The notes beneath the pieces are model-generated. The model did not search any database. It saw only the letters and a list, made by a program, of their open reading frames with translations, and was not told where the DNA came from. From CAYUET01 sp964443875 (GTDB lineage Bacteria; Auribacterota; JAFGBW01), in NCBI GenBank assembly GCA_964443875.1, contig CAYUET010000025.1, forward strand, positions 1 to 42,069: a stretch of DNA of 42,069 nucleotides. The letters run 5' to 3'. This document shows, in pieces, positions 1-8,963 of the stretch; within the stretch, counting starts at the first letter, position 1, and every line of letters starts with the position of its first letter. A program made the position numbers and the translations under genes.

Positions 1-1
1 A

Positions 2-91
2 AGTAAAAAATTATCTCCTGAGCTCATTATCCCTGAACTCATAAAATATTATTCGAATGTCATCAATCAAAGATCAAATCATAAGGAATAA
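2..91 (+). CDS. 3' end of an upstream gene (partial)
   Basis: The frame beginning at base 2 is open for 29 codons and ends in TAA at 89-91, two bases before the next gene. The visible tail is hydrophilic with an amphipathic stretch (LSPELIIPELIKYY). It looks like the C-terminus of a longer protein, plausibly another gene of the polysaccharide locus. Its last codons contain AAGGA at 83-87, which serves as the Shine-Dalgarno of the next gene, so the two are probably co-transcribed. No family can be assigned from 29 residues. Confidence 0.5.
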   Translation, partial: SKKLSPELIIPELIKYYSNVINQRSNHKE

Positions 92-93
92 AC

Positions 94-894
94 ATGGAAG
101 CATCCCCTATTTCTTTTTCATTTGGCGAAAATTGGCAATCCTATCTTCAGACAATTGGGAATAATGAACTACAGAAGGCACAGAACAATATCCGCGAATG
201 GCTCGGCCCCAATAAGGTTGCCAATCAGAGTGTGCTGGATATAGGCTGCGGATCAGGAGTTCATTCCTACAATTTTTTTAAGCTCGGAGCTGCCCGGGTT
301 ATCTCTTTTGATTATGATCTAAAAAGTGTTGAGGCAACACGTATTCTCTGGGAAAAAGCGGGGAAACCGGATAACTGGAAAATTTTCCATGGATCTGTAC
401 TGGATTCTTCTTTCATTGAAGAACTTAAAAGAGAACACCATGGCTTTGATATTGTCTACAGCTGGGGTGTATTACACCATACCGGCGATATGTGGAACGC
501 CTTAAAAAATGCTATTTCCCTGTTAAAGGACAAAAACAGTCTGCTCTGGATAGCCCTGTACAAGAAGACATGGGCCTATCCACGTGAACTCCGCCTGAAA
601 CAAAAATACAATTCCGCCTCTTACTGGATCAAAAAATGGATGATCCGCAAGGAAATTTTTAAATTCATGTGGAACAGATTCAAAAAGAGACAGAATCCAT
701 TTAAATGGAACCAGATTGATGAAAGGGGAATGAATGTTTTTCATGATATCATTGACTGGCTGGGAGGCCTTCCTTACGAGGTGGCTACAACCGGTGAGGT
801 CGTTCTCTTTTGCCAGAATTATGGGCTGAAGCTTATAAAAATTGAAGATTTTCAACATGCTAACAACATCTATCTTTTTGAAAAAAAATCATGA
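94..894 (+). CDS. Class I SAM-dependent methyltransferase
   Basis: A 266-residue cytoplasmic methyltransferase. Motif I (VLDIGCGSG, about residues 48-56) binds S-adenosylmethionine. The acidic end of strand 2 (SFDYD) and the later FDIVYSWGVLHHTGD segment match the UbiE/Methyltransf_11 type fold. The C-terminal third is rich in Trp, Lys and Arg and resembles no domain I can name. AAGGA at 83-87 lies six bases before the ATG. Standing at the head of asparagine-synthase and GT4 genes, it most likely methylates a sugar or glycan intermediate, but the substrate cannot be read from the sequence. Its TGA overlaps the ATG of a 14-codon mini-ORF leading to the next gene. Confidence 0.85.
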   Translation: MEASPISFSFGENWQSYLQTIGNNELQKAQNNIREWLGPNKVANQSVLDIGCGSGVHSYNFFKLGAARVISFDYDLKSVEATRILWEKAGKPDNWKIFHGSVLDSSFIEELKREHHGFDIVYSWGVLHHTGDMWNALKNAISLLKDKNSLLWIALYKKTWAYPRELRLKQKYNSASYWIKKWMIRKEIFKFMWNRFKKRQNPFKWNQIDERGMNVFHDIIDWLGGLPYEVATTGEVVLFCQNYGLKLIKIEDFQHANNIYLFEKKS

Positions 895-935
895 ACCTGT
901 TTTTTAAAATCTTTTTCGGATTGAATAATCTATAA
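891..935 (+). CDS. 14-codon mini-ORF bridging two genes (possible translational coupler)
   Basis: ATG at 891 overlaps the TGA of the methyltransferase (ATGA). The frame reads MNLFFKIFFGLNNL and stops at TAA 933-935, one base before the ATG of the amidotransferase at 937. That downstream ATG has no visible Shine-Dalgarno, so ribosomes finishing this peptide could re-initiate there. It may instead be a chance short frame in AT-rich DNA; no promoter or conservation evidence is available. Confidence 0.3.
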   Translation: MNLFFKIFFGLNNL

Positions 936-936
936 A

Positions 937-2742
937 ATGTGCGGAATTACAGGCTATATATCTTTCAGGGATAATTTTCCAGGACTCCTGGCCGCCATGA
1001 CGGCCCGACTTCAGCATCGCGGGCCGGACGGGAATGGAAATTTCTCAAGGCAGAATGTTCATCTGGGACACCGGCGGCTTTCCATCATCGACCTTGAATC
1101 CGGAAATCAACCCATGTCCAATGAAGATGACACTCTCTGGGTTACCTTTAATGGTGAAATTTACAATTACAGGGAATTGAAAATCCTGCTGGAGGCCAAA
1201 AACCATATTTTTAAAACCAAAAGCGATACAGAAATCATTCTTCACGCCTATGAAGAATGGGGTGAGGATTGTGTGTCGCGTTTTCGCGGAATGTTTGCCT
1301 TCGGCCTCGCAGATTTCAAACAGCAGAGGCTTTTCCTCGCCCGCGACCATCTGGGGATCAAACCTCTTTTCTACATTAGTCAGCCGGGGTATTTTGCCTT
1401 TGCTTCAGAAATTCAGGCTTTAAAGGAAATCCCTTCCTTCCCCTCTGAACTGGATTATAACGCACTGGATCAGTATCTCACCCTCCAATATATCCATGCC
1501 CCAGGAACTATTTACCGTCACATCCGGAAGCTTTCACCCGCCACATCCCTTCTTATCCCTTTTACAGGCCCTCCCTCTGCTCCCAGGACTTACTGGGACC
1601 TCTGCTTTAATCCCAATCATAAAAGAAGTGAAACAGAAACTCTGGAACAACTTGAGGAGGTCCTCCTTGATTCAGTAAAAACCCATCTAGTTTCAGATGT
1701 TCCCTTCGGGGCTTTCTTATCCGGAGGAATCGACTCCACCCTTATTGTTTATCTGATGTCGAAACTGCTTCCCCAGCCCGTAAAAACTTTTACCATCGGC
1801 TTTAAAGAAAAACAATTCAATGAACTCTCCTTTGCGGAGACCGTGGCAAAGACTTACCAAACCGAACATCATACTCAGATCGTTAAACCGGATGCGCTTT
1901 CCATTTTACCCCGGTTGGTCCGCCATTACGGGGAACCCTTTGGAGATGTTTCCGCAATCCCAACCTATTATGTCTCAAAAATGGCAAGAGCACATGTTCC
2001 CATGGTCTTGTCCGGAGACGGAGGAGATGAAGCCTTTGCCGGTTATTCCTATTATCAGAGCTGGCAGAAATGGCTTAACTATCAAAGTCTTAAACTTTGG
2101 AAACGGCCGCTTCACCTCTTTGCCCGATTATTCTTTCCGAAAAGATATGAACGCAAACCCACACTGAAAAACTGGAATATCTTCTCCAACAGTTTTCATG
2201 CGGATCATCGGAAAAATCTCTGGAAATGCGAATATAAAAAATTAATCGGGGCAAATGATCCTCTGGACTGGATCTACTCAAAAACCGCCCAGTTTTCAAA
2301 CGTCCAGAAAATCCAATACCTGGATCTCAAATCCTACCTGCCGTCTGATATCCTCACTAAAGTAGACATCGCCAGCATGATACATGGCCTGGAAGTCCGT
2401 ACTCCCTTTGTGGATGTGAAGGTTATGGAAATGGCGATGACTATTCCAGAAAAAATGAATTTTTCCACTATTGAAAATTCACAGCAGGGCAAATTTCTCC
2501 TGAAAAAAATTCTCTCCAAGTCCTTTCCCCGCGATTTCCTCTACCGTCCCAAACAGGGTTTTTCAGTCCCCATAGGTCACTGGTTCAAGGATCCGTCTTC
2601 TGTCCCCTTTGTTTCTTCTGATGCAAGAATTCTGTCTCTCTTCAACCGCAACGCCGTGGATTCTGTCTTTAATTCCCAGAATTCACAGCAGAAATGGATT
2701 CTTCTGGTTCTTGAGGAATGGCTGAAACAAAATCAGGCTTGA
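937..2742 (+). CDS. asnB: Asparagine synthase (glutamine-hydrolysing), polysaccharide-locus type
   Basis: A 601-residue two-domain amidotransferase. The N-terminal Ntn glutaminase begins MCGITGY, so Cys2 becomes the N-terminal nucleophile. HRRLSIIDL, FNGEIYNY and SDTEIILHAYEEWG are the glutamine-site motifs. The synthetase half carries the PP-loop LSGGIDST and GDGGDEAFAGY, which bind ATP and the acyl substrate. Length and motif order fit AsnB, which makes asparagine from aspartate, glutamine and ATP. In glycan clusters such paralogues often amidate another carboxylate, so the true acceptor may be a uronic acid or amino-sugar derivative. It is one of two non-identical copies separated by a single GT4 gene. 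No Shine-Dalgarno is visible; coupling from the preceding mini-ORF is possible. Confidence 0.9.
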   Translation: MCGITGYISFRDNFPGLLAAMTARLQHRGPDGNGNFSRQNVHLGHRRLSIIDLESGNQPMSNEDDTLWVTFNGEIYNYRELKILLEAKNHIFKTKSDTEIILHAYEEWGEDCVSRFRGMFAFGLADFKQQRLFLARDHLGIKPLFYISQPGYFAFASEIQALKEIPSFPSELDYNALDQYLTLQYIHAPGTIYRHIRKLSPATSLLIPFTGPPSAPRTYWDLCFNPNHKRSETETLEQLEEVLLDSVKTHLVSDVPFGAFLSGGIDSTLIVYLMSKLLPQPVKTFTIGFKEKQFNELSFAETVAKTYQTEHHTQIVKPDALSILPRLVRHYGEPFGDVSAIPTYYVSKMARAHVPMVLSGDGGDEAFAGYSYYQSWQKWLNYQSLKLWKRPLHLFARLFFPKRYERKPTLKNWNIFSNSFHADHRKNLWKCEYKKLIGANDPLDWIYSKTAQFSNVQKIQYLDLKSYLPSDILTKVDIASMIHGLEVRTPFVDVKVMEMAMTIPEKMNFSTIENSQQGKFLLKKILSKSFPRDFLYRPKQGFSVPIGHWFKDPSSVPFVSSDARILSLFNRNAVDSVFNSQNSQQKWILLVLEEWLKQNQA

Positions 2743-2777
2743 TTCTCACGAACCCAAAACTGAATAAACGCTTAAAA

Positions 2778-3932
2778 ATGAAAATCTTGTTTATTTCAAA
2801 TAATTTCAAACCTCTTGTCGGCGGAACAGAAATATTTTGTGAACGCCTGGCAGAAGAACTCGGAAAAAGAGGCAATGAAATCCATATTGTCACCCGGGGC
2901 CTTGAAGGAATGAACCGTGAAGAAAAATTTCCTTTTTTCACACTCCATCGCCTTCCTGTTTTAAAAATTCCCAAAATGAAGAAAATCTCTTTTGCGGTTA
3001 ATCTCTTTTCCTTTATCAACAAATCAAAAGAAAAATATGATCTTTTTCTTTCATTCATAGCTTCCTATTCCTCGTGGGCAGTTTTATCTGCCCTGAAAGG
3101 ATCTCAAAAACCTCTTCTTATACGCCTTGCCAGTTCAAAAAGGGAATACTTTGATTTAAATCAGCTTTCCCGGAGTTTATTTTTTAAAATCGGTCATCGG
3201 ATGGCAAAAGATTTATCTTCAAATACACATAAATTTTTTGTTCTTAATGAACACATGATTAACGAATTGAAAGAATGGGGAGTCCCTTCAGGCAGAATTG
3301 AATATATACACAATGGAGTCCCCATCCCTTCCCTTCTATGGCCTGAAAAAAAAGAAGAATTCAAAAAAAAAGTTGGATGGAGCAATCAATATTTTATGAT
3401 TCTCTGTATCGGACGCTTAGTTCCTGAGAAAAATTATGAACGCTTATTGAAGGCGTTTAAGCTCTTAGATTCAAAATATCCTCAAATACAGCTTACCGTT
3501 CTGGGTGATGGGGAATGCAAAAAAACTCTTTCAGCTTTTCTCGACACCTTAAACCTCCATGATAAAGTTTTTTTCCGGGGGGAACAAAAAGATGTTTTTG
3601 ATTACCTTCATGCAGCAGACCTGTTTCTTCTTCCCTCAATTGCTGAAGGTAATTCCAATGCTCTTCTGGAAGCCATGAGTCTTGGCCTGCCCTGCGTTGC
3701 CTCCGACATTCCGGCAAACAGAGCCGCCATAACGCATGAAGTTCAGGGACTGCTCCACGATCCCCTGAGTGAAACCGACCTGATCGAAAAAATTGAAAGA
3801 ATGGTTCTCTCTCCTGAATTTGCCTGCAGATCAGGTAAAAATGCAGCGGAAAAAATCAGGAAGGAATTCAGTATCTCTGTTATTGCTGACCGCTACCTGG
3901 ATGTATTCAAAACCCTACAGAAAGAGGTCTGA
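2778..3932 (+). CDS. GT4-family glycosyltransferase
   Basis: A GT-B fold retaining glycosyltransferase, 384 residues from this start. The N-terminus MKILFISNNFKPLVGGTEIF is the usual glycine-rich acceptor-domain start. CIGRLVPEKNY opens the nucleotide-sugar domain, and EGNSNALLEAM gives the E-x7-E motif that contacts the donor. An in-frame ATG at 2718 would add 20 unrelated residues and overlap the upstream gene by 25 bases; I prefer 2778 because it begins at the canonical first beta strand. There is no strong Shine-Dalgarno at either start. It probably adds a hexose or related sugar to a lipid-linked glycan at the inner membrane. Donor and acceptor are unknown. Confidence 0.85.
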   Translation: MKILFISNNFKPLVGGTEIFCERLAEELGKRGNEIHIVTRGLEGMNREEKFPFFTLHRLPVLKIPKMKKISFAVNLFSFINKSKEKYDLFLSFIASYSSWAVLSALKGSQKPLLIRLASSKREYFDLNQLSRSLFFKIGHRMAKDLSSNTHKFFVLNEHMINELKEWGVPSGRIEYIHNGVPIPSLLWPEKKEEFKKKVGWSNQYFMILCIGRLVPEKNYERLLKAFKLLDSKYPQIQLTVLGDGECKKTLSAFLDTLNLHDKVFFRGEQKDVFDYLHAADLFLLPSIAEGNSNALLEAMSLGLPCVASDIPANRAAITHEVQGLLHDPLSETDLIEKIERMVLSPEFACRSGKNAAEKIRKEFSISVIADRYLDVFKTLQKEV

Positions 3933-3935
3933 ACA

Positions 3936-5804
3936 ATGTGCGGGATTTCAGGAATATTAAATTTCAATAGTCTGCCCGTTGATAGAACCTCTCTCGGAAA
4001 CATGATTCATTCCATGAAACACAGAGGCCCGGATCATGAAGAAATGTATTTTTCAGGAAACCTGGGGCTGGCTCACCGGAGGCTTTCCATTAATGACCTT
4101 TCACCCCGGGGCAATCAGCCCCTGTTCAATGAAAACAAGTCCCTTGTTCTGGTCTGCAACGGGGAAATCTATAATGCCCCTTCTCTCAGACAGGAGTTGG
4201 AACAAAAAGGGCACACTTTCTTTTCAAACTCGGATAATGAAGTTATTCTTCATGCCTATGAAGAATGGGGGATTGAACTCCATGCAAGACTTGACGGCAT
4301 GTGGGCTTTCGCTCTCTGGGACAACAAAGCCCAAAAACTGATCCTCTCCCGAGACCGAATTGGAAAAAGACCTCTTATTTATTATGCTGACCAGAAACAA
4401 TTCTTATTTTCTTCCGAAATTAACGCCTTAATGAACAGTAAACTGATTAAAAAAAATATAAATTTAAAAGCATTAGATTCTTTTCTCACCTTTCAATACA
4501 TTCCCCATCCCGATTCTATTTATGAAAGGGTCTACAAATTACCACCCGCTCATTATCTGATCGTTGAAAAAGGGACATTAAATCTCTCCTCATTCTGGAA
4601 TTTTCAATTTTTACCCAAAACAAAATGGAATGAAGAGGATCTTATAGAATACCTGGATGAAAAAATACATGACGCCGTAAAAAAACGTCTGCTCAGTGAT
4701 GTCCCCATTGGGGCTTTTCTAAGCGGAGGCCTGGATTCCAGCCTGGTTGTTGCCATCGCAAGCCGTCATTACCCCTTTCCCCTGAAAACATTTTCAGTGG
4801 GGTATGAAGAAAAAAATTTCAGCGAATTAAAATATGCCAAAATAATTGCAGATCTTTATGGCACGGAGCATCATGAAATCATTTTACGACCCGATATCCA
4901 AAAGGACCTATTTCCCATACTTAAAAACTATGGGGAACCTTATGCAGATTCGTCTGCAATTCCCTCCTATTATGTCGCACAGGCCGCATCACAAAAGGTA
5001 AAAGTTGTTTTAAACGGAGATGGAGGAGATGAATTATTTGCCGGTTATAACCGTTATTTCTTTAATCCTCTCAGTATTCTTTACCAGAAGCTCCCTTCTT
5101 TCTGTAAAAATATTTCAAAACAAATCTTTCATCTTCTACCTGAAGGATCTTTCCCGGTAAGTTATTCGAACAGAATCCGTCATCGTTTTGACTGTCACCT
5201 GGATAGCCTTCCCAAACGTTTTTACCAGGATGGATTTTACCAGAAAGCACTTAAAAAAGAATTATGTCTATATGACAGACCCGATAATGTTGATGCCATT
5301 TCTGACCTATTTATCAGGACAAATCGCGGGAAGTGTGAGGATATCTGCGATAAACTTCTTAATTTCGATTTCAAAACCTATCTCACGGATGACTTAATGG
5401 TTAAAATCGATATTGCCTGTATGTCTCACTCTTTAGAAACCCGCTCACCACTTCTTGATGCTGATCTTTTTTCAATTCTAAACCATTTGCCTTTCAGACA
5501 AAGAGCAAAAAACCGGAAAGAACTTCTTAAAAAACTGGTTCTGCAAAAAAAATATCTCCCTCCGGAAATCGTCTTCAGAAAAAAAATGGGATTTGGAATA
5601 CCCATAGGGGAATGGATGAAAAATGAGCTTAGAACGTTTCTGATCGATGACATTCTGTTGTCTTCCCCTTCTCTTGAACAATTCTTTAACAAAGAACTTA
5701 TCAGACAAATGATCAATGAACATCATTCCGGCGCCTATAACCACGGAACACGGCTATGGAGTTTAATTGCCTTTATGGTATGGCATCATCAGAATATGGA
5801 GTAA
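3936..5804 (+). CDS. asnB: Second asparagine synthase-type amidotransferase
   Basis: A 622-residue paralogue of the gene at 937. It has the MCGISGI N-terminal nucleophile, HRRLSINDL, CNGEIYNA and NSDNEVILHAYEEWG in the glutaminase half, and LSGGLDSS plus GDGGDELFAGYNRY in the synthetase half. All expected catalytic motifs are present, so it should be active. Start: GAGG lies eight bases upstream within AAAGAGGTC, and the preceding GT4 gene ends three bases before this ATG. The sequences differ too much to be a recent tandem duplication. Two copies alternating with GT4 genes suggest two separate amidation steps on a surface polymer, or one biosynthetic copy and one housekeeping copy. Confidence 0.9.
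   Translation: MCGISGILNFNSLPVDRTSLGNMIHSMKHRGPDHEEMYFSGNLGLAHRRLSINDLSPRGNQPLFNENKSLVLVCNGEIYNAPSLRQELEQKGHTFFSNSDNEVILHAYEEWGIELHARLDGMWAFALWDNKAQKLILSRDRIGKRPLIYYADQKQFLFSSEINALMNSKLIKKNINLKALDSFLTFQYIPHPDSIYERVYKLPPAHYLIVEKGTLNLSSFWNFQFLPKTKWNEEDLIEYLDEKIHDAVKKRLLSDVPIGAFLSGGLDSSLVVAIASRHYPFPLKTFSVGYEEKNFSELKYAKIIADLYGTEHHEIILRPDIQKDLFPILKNYGEPYADSSAIPSYYVAQAASQKVKVVLNGDGGDELFAGYNRYFFNPLSILYQKLPSFCKNISKQIFHLLPEGSFPVSYSNRIRHRFDCHLDSLPKRFYQDGFYQKALKKELCLYDRPDNVDAISDLFIRTNRGKCEDICDKLLNFDFKTYLTDDLMVKIDIACMSHSLETRSPLLDADLFSILNHLPFRQRAKNRKELLKKLVLQKKYLPPEIVFRKKMGFGIPIGEWMKNELRTFLIDDILLSSPSLEQFFNKELIRQMINEHHSGAYNHGTRLWSLIAFMVWHHQNME
5798..5801 (+). promoter_or_regulatory. Shine-Dalgarno deciding a TTG start
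   Basis: GGAG lies seven bases before TTG at 5809 and overlaps the last codons of the preceding gene. An ATG at 5767 in the same frame has no comparable site and would overlap the upstream gene by 38 bases. Confidence 0.7.
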
Positions 5805-5808
5805 AACT

Positions 5809-6930
5809 TTGCGCGTATTAGTTCCTTTTTCAAGTTCAGAATTGGGCGGCAGTCAGCGTTCCTTTCTAAGATTGGCAGAATTACTGGCTGGCACCCCTCT
5901 TCAATTTCAGGTATGGATTCCTGAGCCAGGCCCTTTTATTGCTGAATTAACAACCTTCAATATCCCTGTTGAAATAATTTCTCCTCATCTCATCAAAAAT
6001 CCTCTGTACCTTTTTCAACTTAAAAACAAATTATTGAAAGCCAACCCTGAGTTGATCTATCTTCACTCCAGCCGCTTGATTTCGCTCTTAGCAAGAGTCT
6101 ATAACATCCCCTGTATTGAAAGGATAAACCTTTCAAGAAAACTGGAATCAAAGGCATGGTGCAGATTCAGCTGGATTGACCGTCTTTTTACCAATTTCAA
6201 CCACAAAATAATCGCCGTCTCTGATGCCATCAAAAATGAACTTCTGGACAGAGGAATTAATCCTGAGAAAATTCATGTTATTAAAAACTCCATACAAATT
6301 CCAGAAGCCCTTTCTCCTGATAAAATTAAAAATCTTAGAAAGAAATTCGAAATACCCTCTGATTCGATTCTGATTATAAATGTCGGAAGATTAGTTCCTT
6401 TAAAGGCCCAATCCGATTTCATCTCAATTGCAGAATCCTGCTTAAAGATAAATAAACGTTTATACTTTCTGATAGCCGGAGACGGGCCTCTAAGAAATTC
6501 TTTACAGGAGGAAATTAATCATTTGAATCTTTCGGATCATATAAGGATTCTTGCTTTTCAGAATCAAATATCCCTGTTATATCAAACCGCAGACATCCTG
6601 CTTCACACCTCTGAAAAAGAAGCGCTCTCAAATACGATTCTTGAAGCTATGGCTTACGGATTAGCTGTCGTTGCGACAGACGTTGGAGGAACCGGGGAAA
6701 TAATCAGCAAACCGGATATAGGTATTTTATATCCGGCACATGATAATAAGAAAGCTGTTAAAACAATATTGGAATTAGCCTCACAAAATTCTTTACGGAT
6801 CAAAATGGGGTCCGCGGCAAGAGAACATATAAAAAAAAACTGGGGGACAGAGAAAGAAAAAAATTTATTTATAAGCCTTTTTTCTTCAACAATTCTTAGA
6901 ACTTTGTCATCGAAAAGAAATCATCTCTGA
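5809..6930 (+). CDS. GT4-family glycosyltransferase
   Basis: A 373-residue GT-B glycosyltransferase starting at TTG 5809 as MRVLVPFSSSELGGSQ, which restores the usual GT4 N-terminus. Motifs are the glycine-rich SELGGSQRSF loop, NVGRLVPLKAQSDF at the domain junction and EALSNTILEAM (E-x7-E), followed by VVATDVGGTGEII. It follows the second amidotransferase by four bases and is the last plus-strand gene of the locus. Its 3' end runs 35 bases into the opposing GT4-FkbM gene. It probably acts in the same glycan pathway as its neighbours; donor and acceptor are unknown. Confidence 0.85.
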   Translation: MRVLVPFSSSELGGSQRSFLRLAELLAGTPLQFQVWIPEPGPFIAELTTFNIPVEIISPHLIKNPLYLFQLKNKLLKANPELIYLHSSRLISLLARVYNIPCIERINLSRKLESKAWCRFSWIDRLFTNFNHKIIAVSDAIKNELLDRGINPEKIHVIKNSIQIPEALSPDKIKNLRKKFEIPSDSILIINVGRLVPLKAQSDFISIAESCLKINKRLYFLIAGDGPLRNSLQEEINHLNLSDHIRILAFQNQISLLYQTADILLHTSEKEALSNTILEAMAYGLAVVATDVGGTGEIISKPDIGILYPAHDNKKAVKTILELASQNSLRIKMGSAAREHIKKNWGTEKEKNLFISLFSSTILRTLSSKRNHL

Positions 6931-8866
6931 ATTTATCAGCAAATAAATAATCAGAGTTTTCTTCTTTATTAAAATCTTTCAAATTCTCAATCTTCAATAA
7001 GCCCTCCGACCTAATGGAAAAAATATTGTAATCCAGCCCCCCCATAAATAATCCAATGGATTCTTTGTTTTGTGAAAAGTTAAATATTTCACAAATGATT
7101 ATGGGTTTATATTTTCTTACTATATTTTCCATGCCTCGAAGCACATCAAATTCATATGATTCCACGTCAATTTTAACTAAGTCTACCCTTGAGATATTCT
7201 GTTCTTTCACAAAATCATCCATACTCACCTGTTTTACTTCGATCTCATGATTATCCTGATAAAAATCTCTATTCATCGAAGCGCTCGTTGGTATACTTGT
7301 TACATTAGGAATGTATATTCTTTGTTTTTTTGATGTATTGCCCATAGCAACTTGAAACGGTATGCAATTTTTAATTTTGTTAAACTCGATATTTTTAATA
7401 AGATTTTCATAAATATTAGGAACGGGTTCAAAAGAATATAATGTACCCTCCGGAGGTAAACAGGCAGAAATAATTAAACTCATTACCCCGGTGTTGGCCC
7501 CAATATCAAAAACAACGACTGCCTTTTGACTTAATCTCATCATGAGATGAATGACCTCTGGCTCATAGGCGTTGATTCCTCCCCAATACATCTTAGAGGC
7601 AATCCTGTCTCCTCCGTTAGAAATGATATAAACAGGTTTTTTAATCTCTTTTGCTCTGATTTCAATTTTCCCGCTGACAGGCAGTCTGTATAGTATTTTA
7701 TGGGGAATCATAAAATGGAAATAATATAAAGGACGAACCAGAACAGCATTTATCCATGGTAATACTAAAAATAATCTTATCCATTCCTTTATTCTATTTT
7801 CAAAATTATCCGGCTTAGAACTCCCATACATGCGTGTATATTTTTTGCTCATTTGCCGGATTGAAAATTTCAAAATTCTATTTTCAGAGTTATTAAGGAA
7901 CTCTTTCTGCTTATCTTTATTTTCAATAAATTGACAAAGCGCCCGGATAATTGCCTGATTTGACTTATCATATCTGAATAATACTCTGTTCTCTCCATCC
8001 TCCACAATTTCCCTCACCCCGTCAACATCTGAAGCAAAAACCGGGACGCCTGCGGCCATTGCCTCAATTAAAACAAGACCCAGACCTTCCCATAGGGAAG
8101 GGAGGATAAACAAATCCGCCTTCTGATAAAAATTTTCGACATCCCTCCTAGCCCCATGAAAAACAACCCGGTTTTCAAGTCCATATTCTTTAGCTTTATC
8201 TTCTATTTTTTTCCGGTTTGGTCCCTCGCCCACCAGATGCCATTCAAAGTCAATATTTTTTAATTCTTTCAGAACTTCCAAAAACCGGATATGACCTTTT
8301 TTCTCCGTCAGACTGGCAATTGTTAAAAAATAACAGGGGTGATTATTTTTTCTTTCTTCTCTTTTTAAATTTTGAAACCGTTCCAGATCAATTCCATTAT
8401 GAACCACTTCAAAACGCAGCCCTTTATACCAGACTGAATTTTCATAAAAATTTTTGACAGCCTTTGAAATAGCAACAACGTTGGTTGATAATCGCAGGCA
8501 TAGAGTATCAAAAGGGATGAGAATTCTTTTTACCCCTGAAAAATAATGAACATTATGCCGTGTGGTAAAACGCCGGGGGACCCCTGCAAAAAAAACTGTC
8601 GGAAGCCCGATAAGATCGGATTTCCAGAGGTGAGAATGAAAAACATCCGGCTTATATTTTTTTATTAAAATAAAAAGGCTCAAGGGATTTGAGGCCTTTT
8701 CAACAATAATATTTCCGGGAACTTCTTTAAGCAATTCACCCCTTAAGGAAATGAGGACAAGAATAATATCAAAGTCATCCTTAATGTTCCTGATCAGATC
8801 TACCAACAAACGCTCAGCTCCGCCCAGTTCCAGATTCGGAATATAATACATGATCCTTGTTTTCAA
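6896..8866 (-). CDS. GT4 glycosyltransferase fused to FkbM-family methyltransferase
   Basis: A 656-residue two-domain protein. Residues 1 to about 350 are a GT4 enzyme: NLELGGAERLL at 11-21, TIASLTEKKGHIRF, and E260-x7-E268 in EGLGLVLIE. A linker (about 355-445) contains hydrophobic and aromatic segments. Residues about 448-640 are an FkbM-type methyltransferase, with VFDIGANTG at 452-460, SFEP, and VDLVKIDVESYEFDVLRGM. FkbM enzymes typically O-methylate sugars, so one polypeptide could add a sugar and cap it. Start: TTG at 8866 gives MKTRIMYYIPN; ATG at 8851 would remove only five residues, and both have weak ribosome sites. It is divergent from the CNNM gene and convergent with the GT4 at 5809. 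Confidence 0.85.
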   Translation of the reverse strand: MKTRIMYYIPNLELGGAERLLVDLIRNIKDDFDIILVLISLRGELLKEVPGNIIVEKASNPLSLFILIKKYKPDVFHSHLWKSDLIGLPTVFFAGVPRRFTTRHNVHYFSGVKRILIPFDTLCLRLSTNVVAISKAVKNFYENSVWYKGLRFEVVHNGIDLERFQNLKREERKNNHPCYFLTIASLTEKKGHIRFLEVLKELKNIDFEWHLVGEGPNRKKIEDKAKEYGLENRVVFHGARRDVENFYQKADLFILPSLWEGLGLVLIEAMAAGVPVFASDVDGVREIVEDGENRVLFRYDKSNQAIIRALCQFIENKDKQKEFLNNSENRILKFSIRQMSKKYTRMYGSSKPDNFENRIKEWIRLFLVLPWINAVLVRPLYYFHFMIPHKILYRLPVSGKIEIRAKEIKKPVYIISNGGDRIASKMYWGGINAYEPEVIHLMMRLSQKAVVVFDIGANTGVMSLIISACLPPEGTLYSFEPVPNIYENLIKNIEFNKIKNCIPFQVAMGNTSKKQRIYIPNVTSIPTSASMNRDFYQDNHEIEVKQVSMDDFVKEQNISRVDLVKIDVESYEFDVLRGMENIVRKYKPIIICEIFNFSQNKESIGLFMGGLDYNIFSIRSEGLLKIENLKDFNKEENSDYLFADKFRDDFFSMTKF

Positions 8867-8893
8867 AAAGCCCCTATCTTAACAAGAGTTTTT

Positions 8894-8922
8894 CTGGCAT
8901 TCTGTAATGATTGTGCTATTAT
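8894..8922 (+). promoter_or_regulatory. Sigma-70-like promoter for the CNNM gene
   Basis: CTGGCA at 8894-8899, a 17-base spacer, and TATTAT at 8917-8922 preceded by TGC, an extended -10 element. It lies about 40 bases upstream of the ATG at 8964 in the 97-base divergent intergenic region. Confidence 0.5.
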
Positions 8923-8963
8923 GTCACACTTCTTAAAACCTAAAAAGGATTTTTAAATAGCCT

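Noticed and set aside
2718..2777. Upstream ATG for the first GT4 gene
   Set aside because: It adds 20 residues unlike the family and overlaps the asparagine-synthase gene; ATG 2778 begins at the canonical GT4 first strand.
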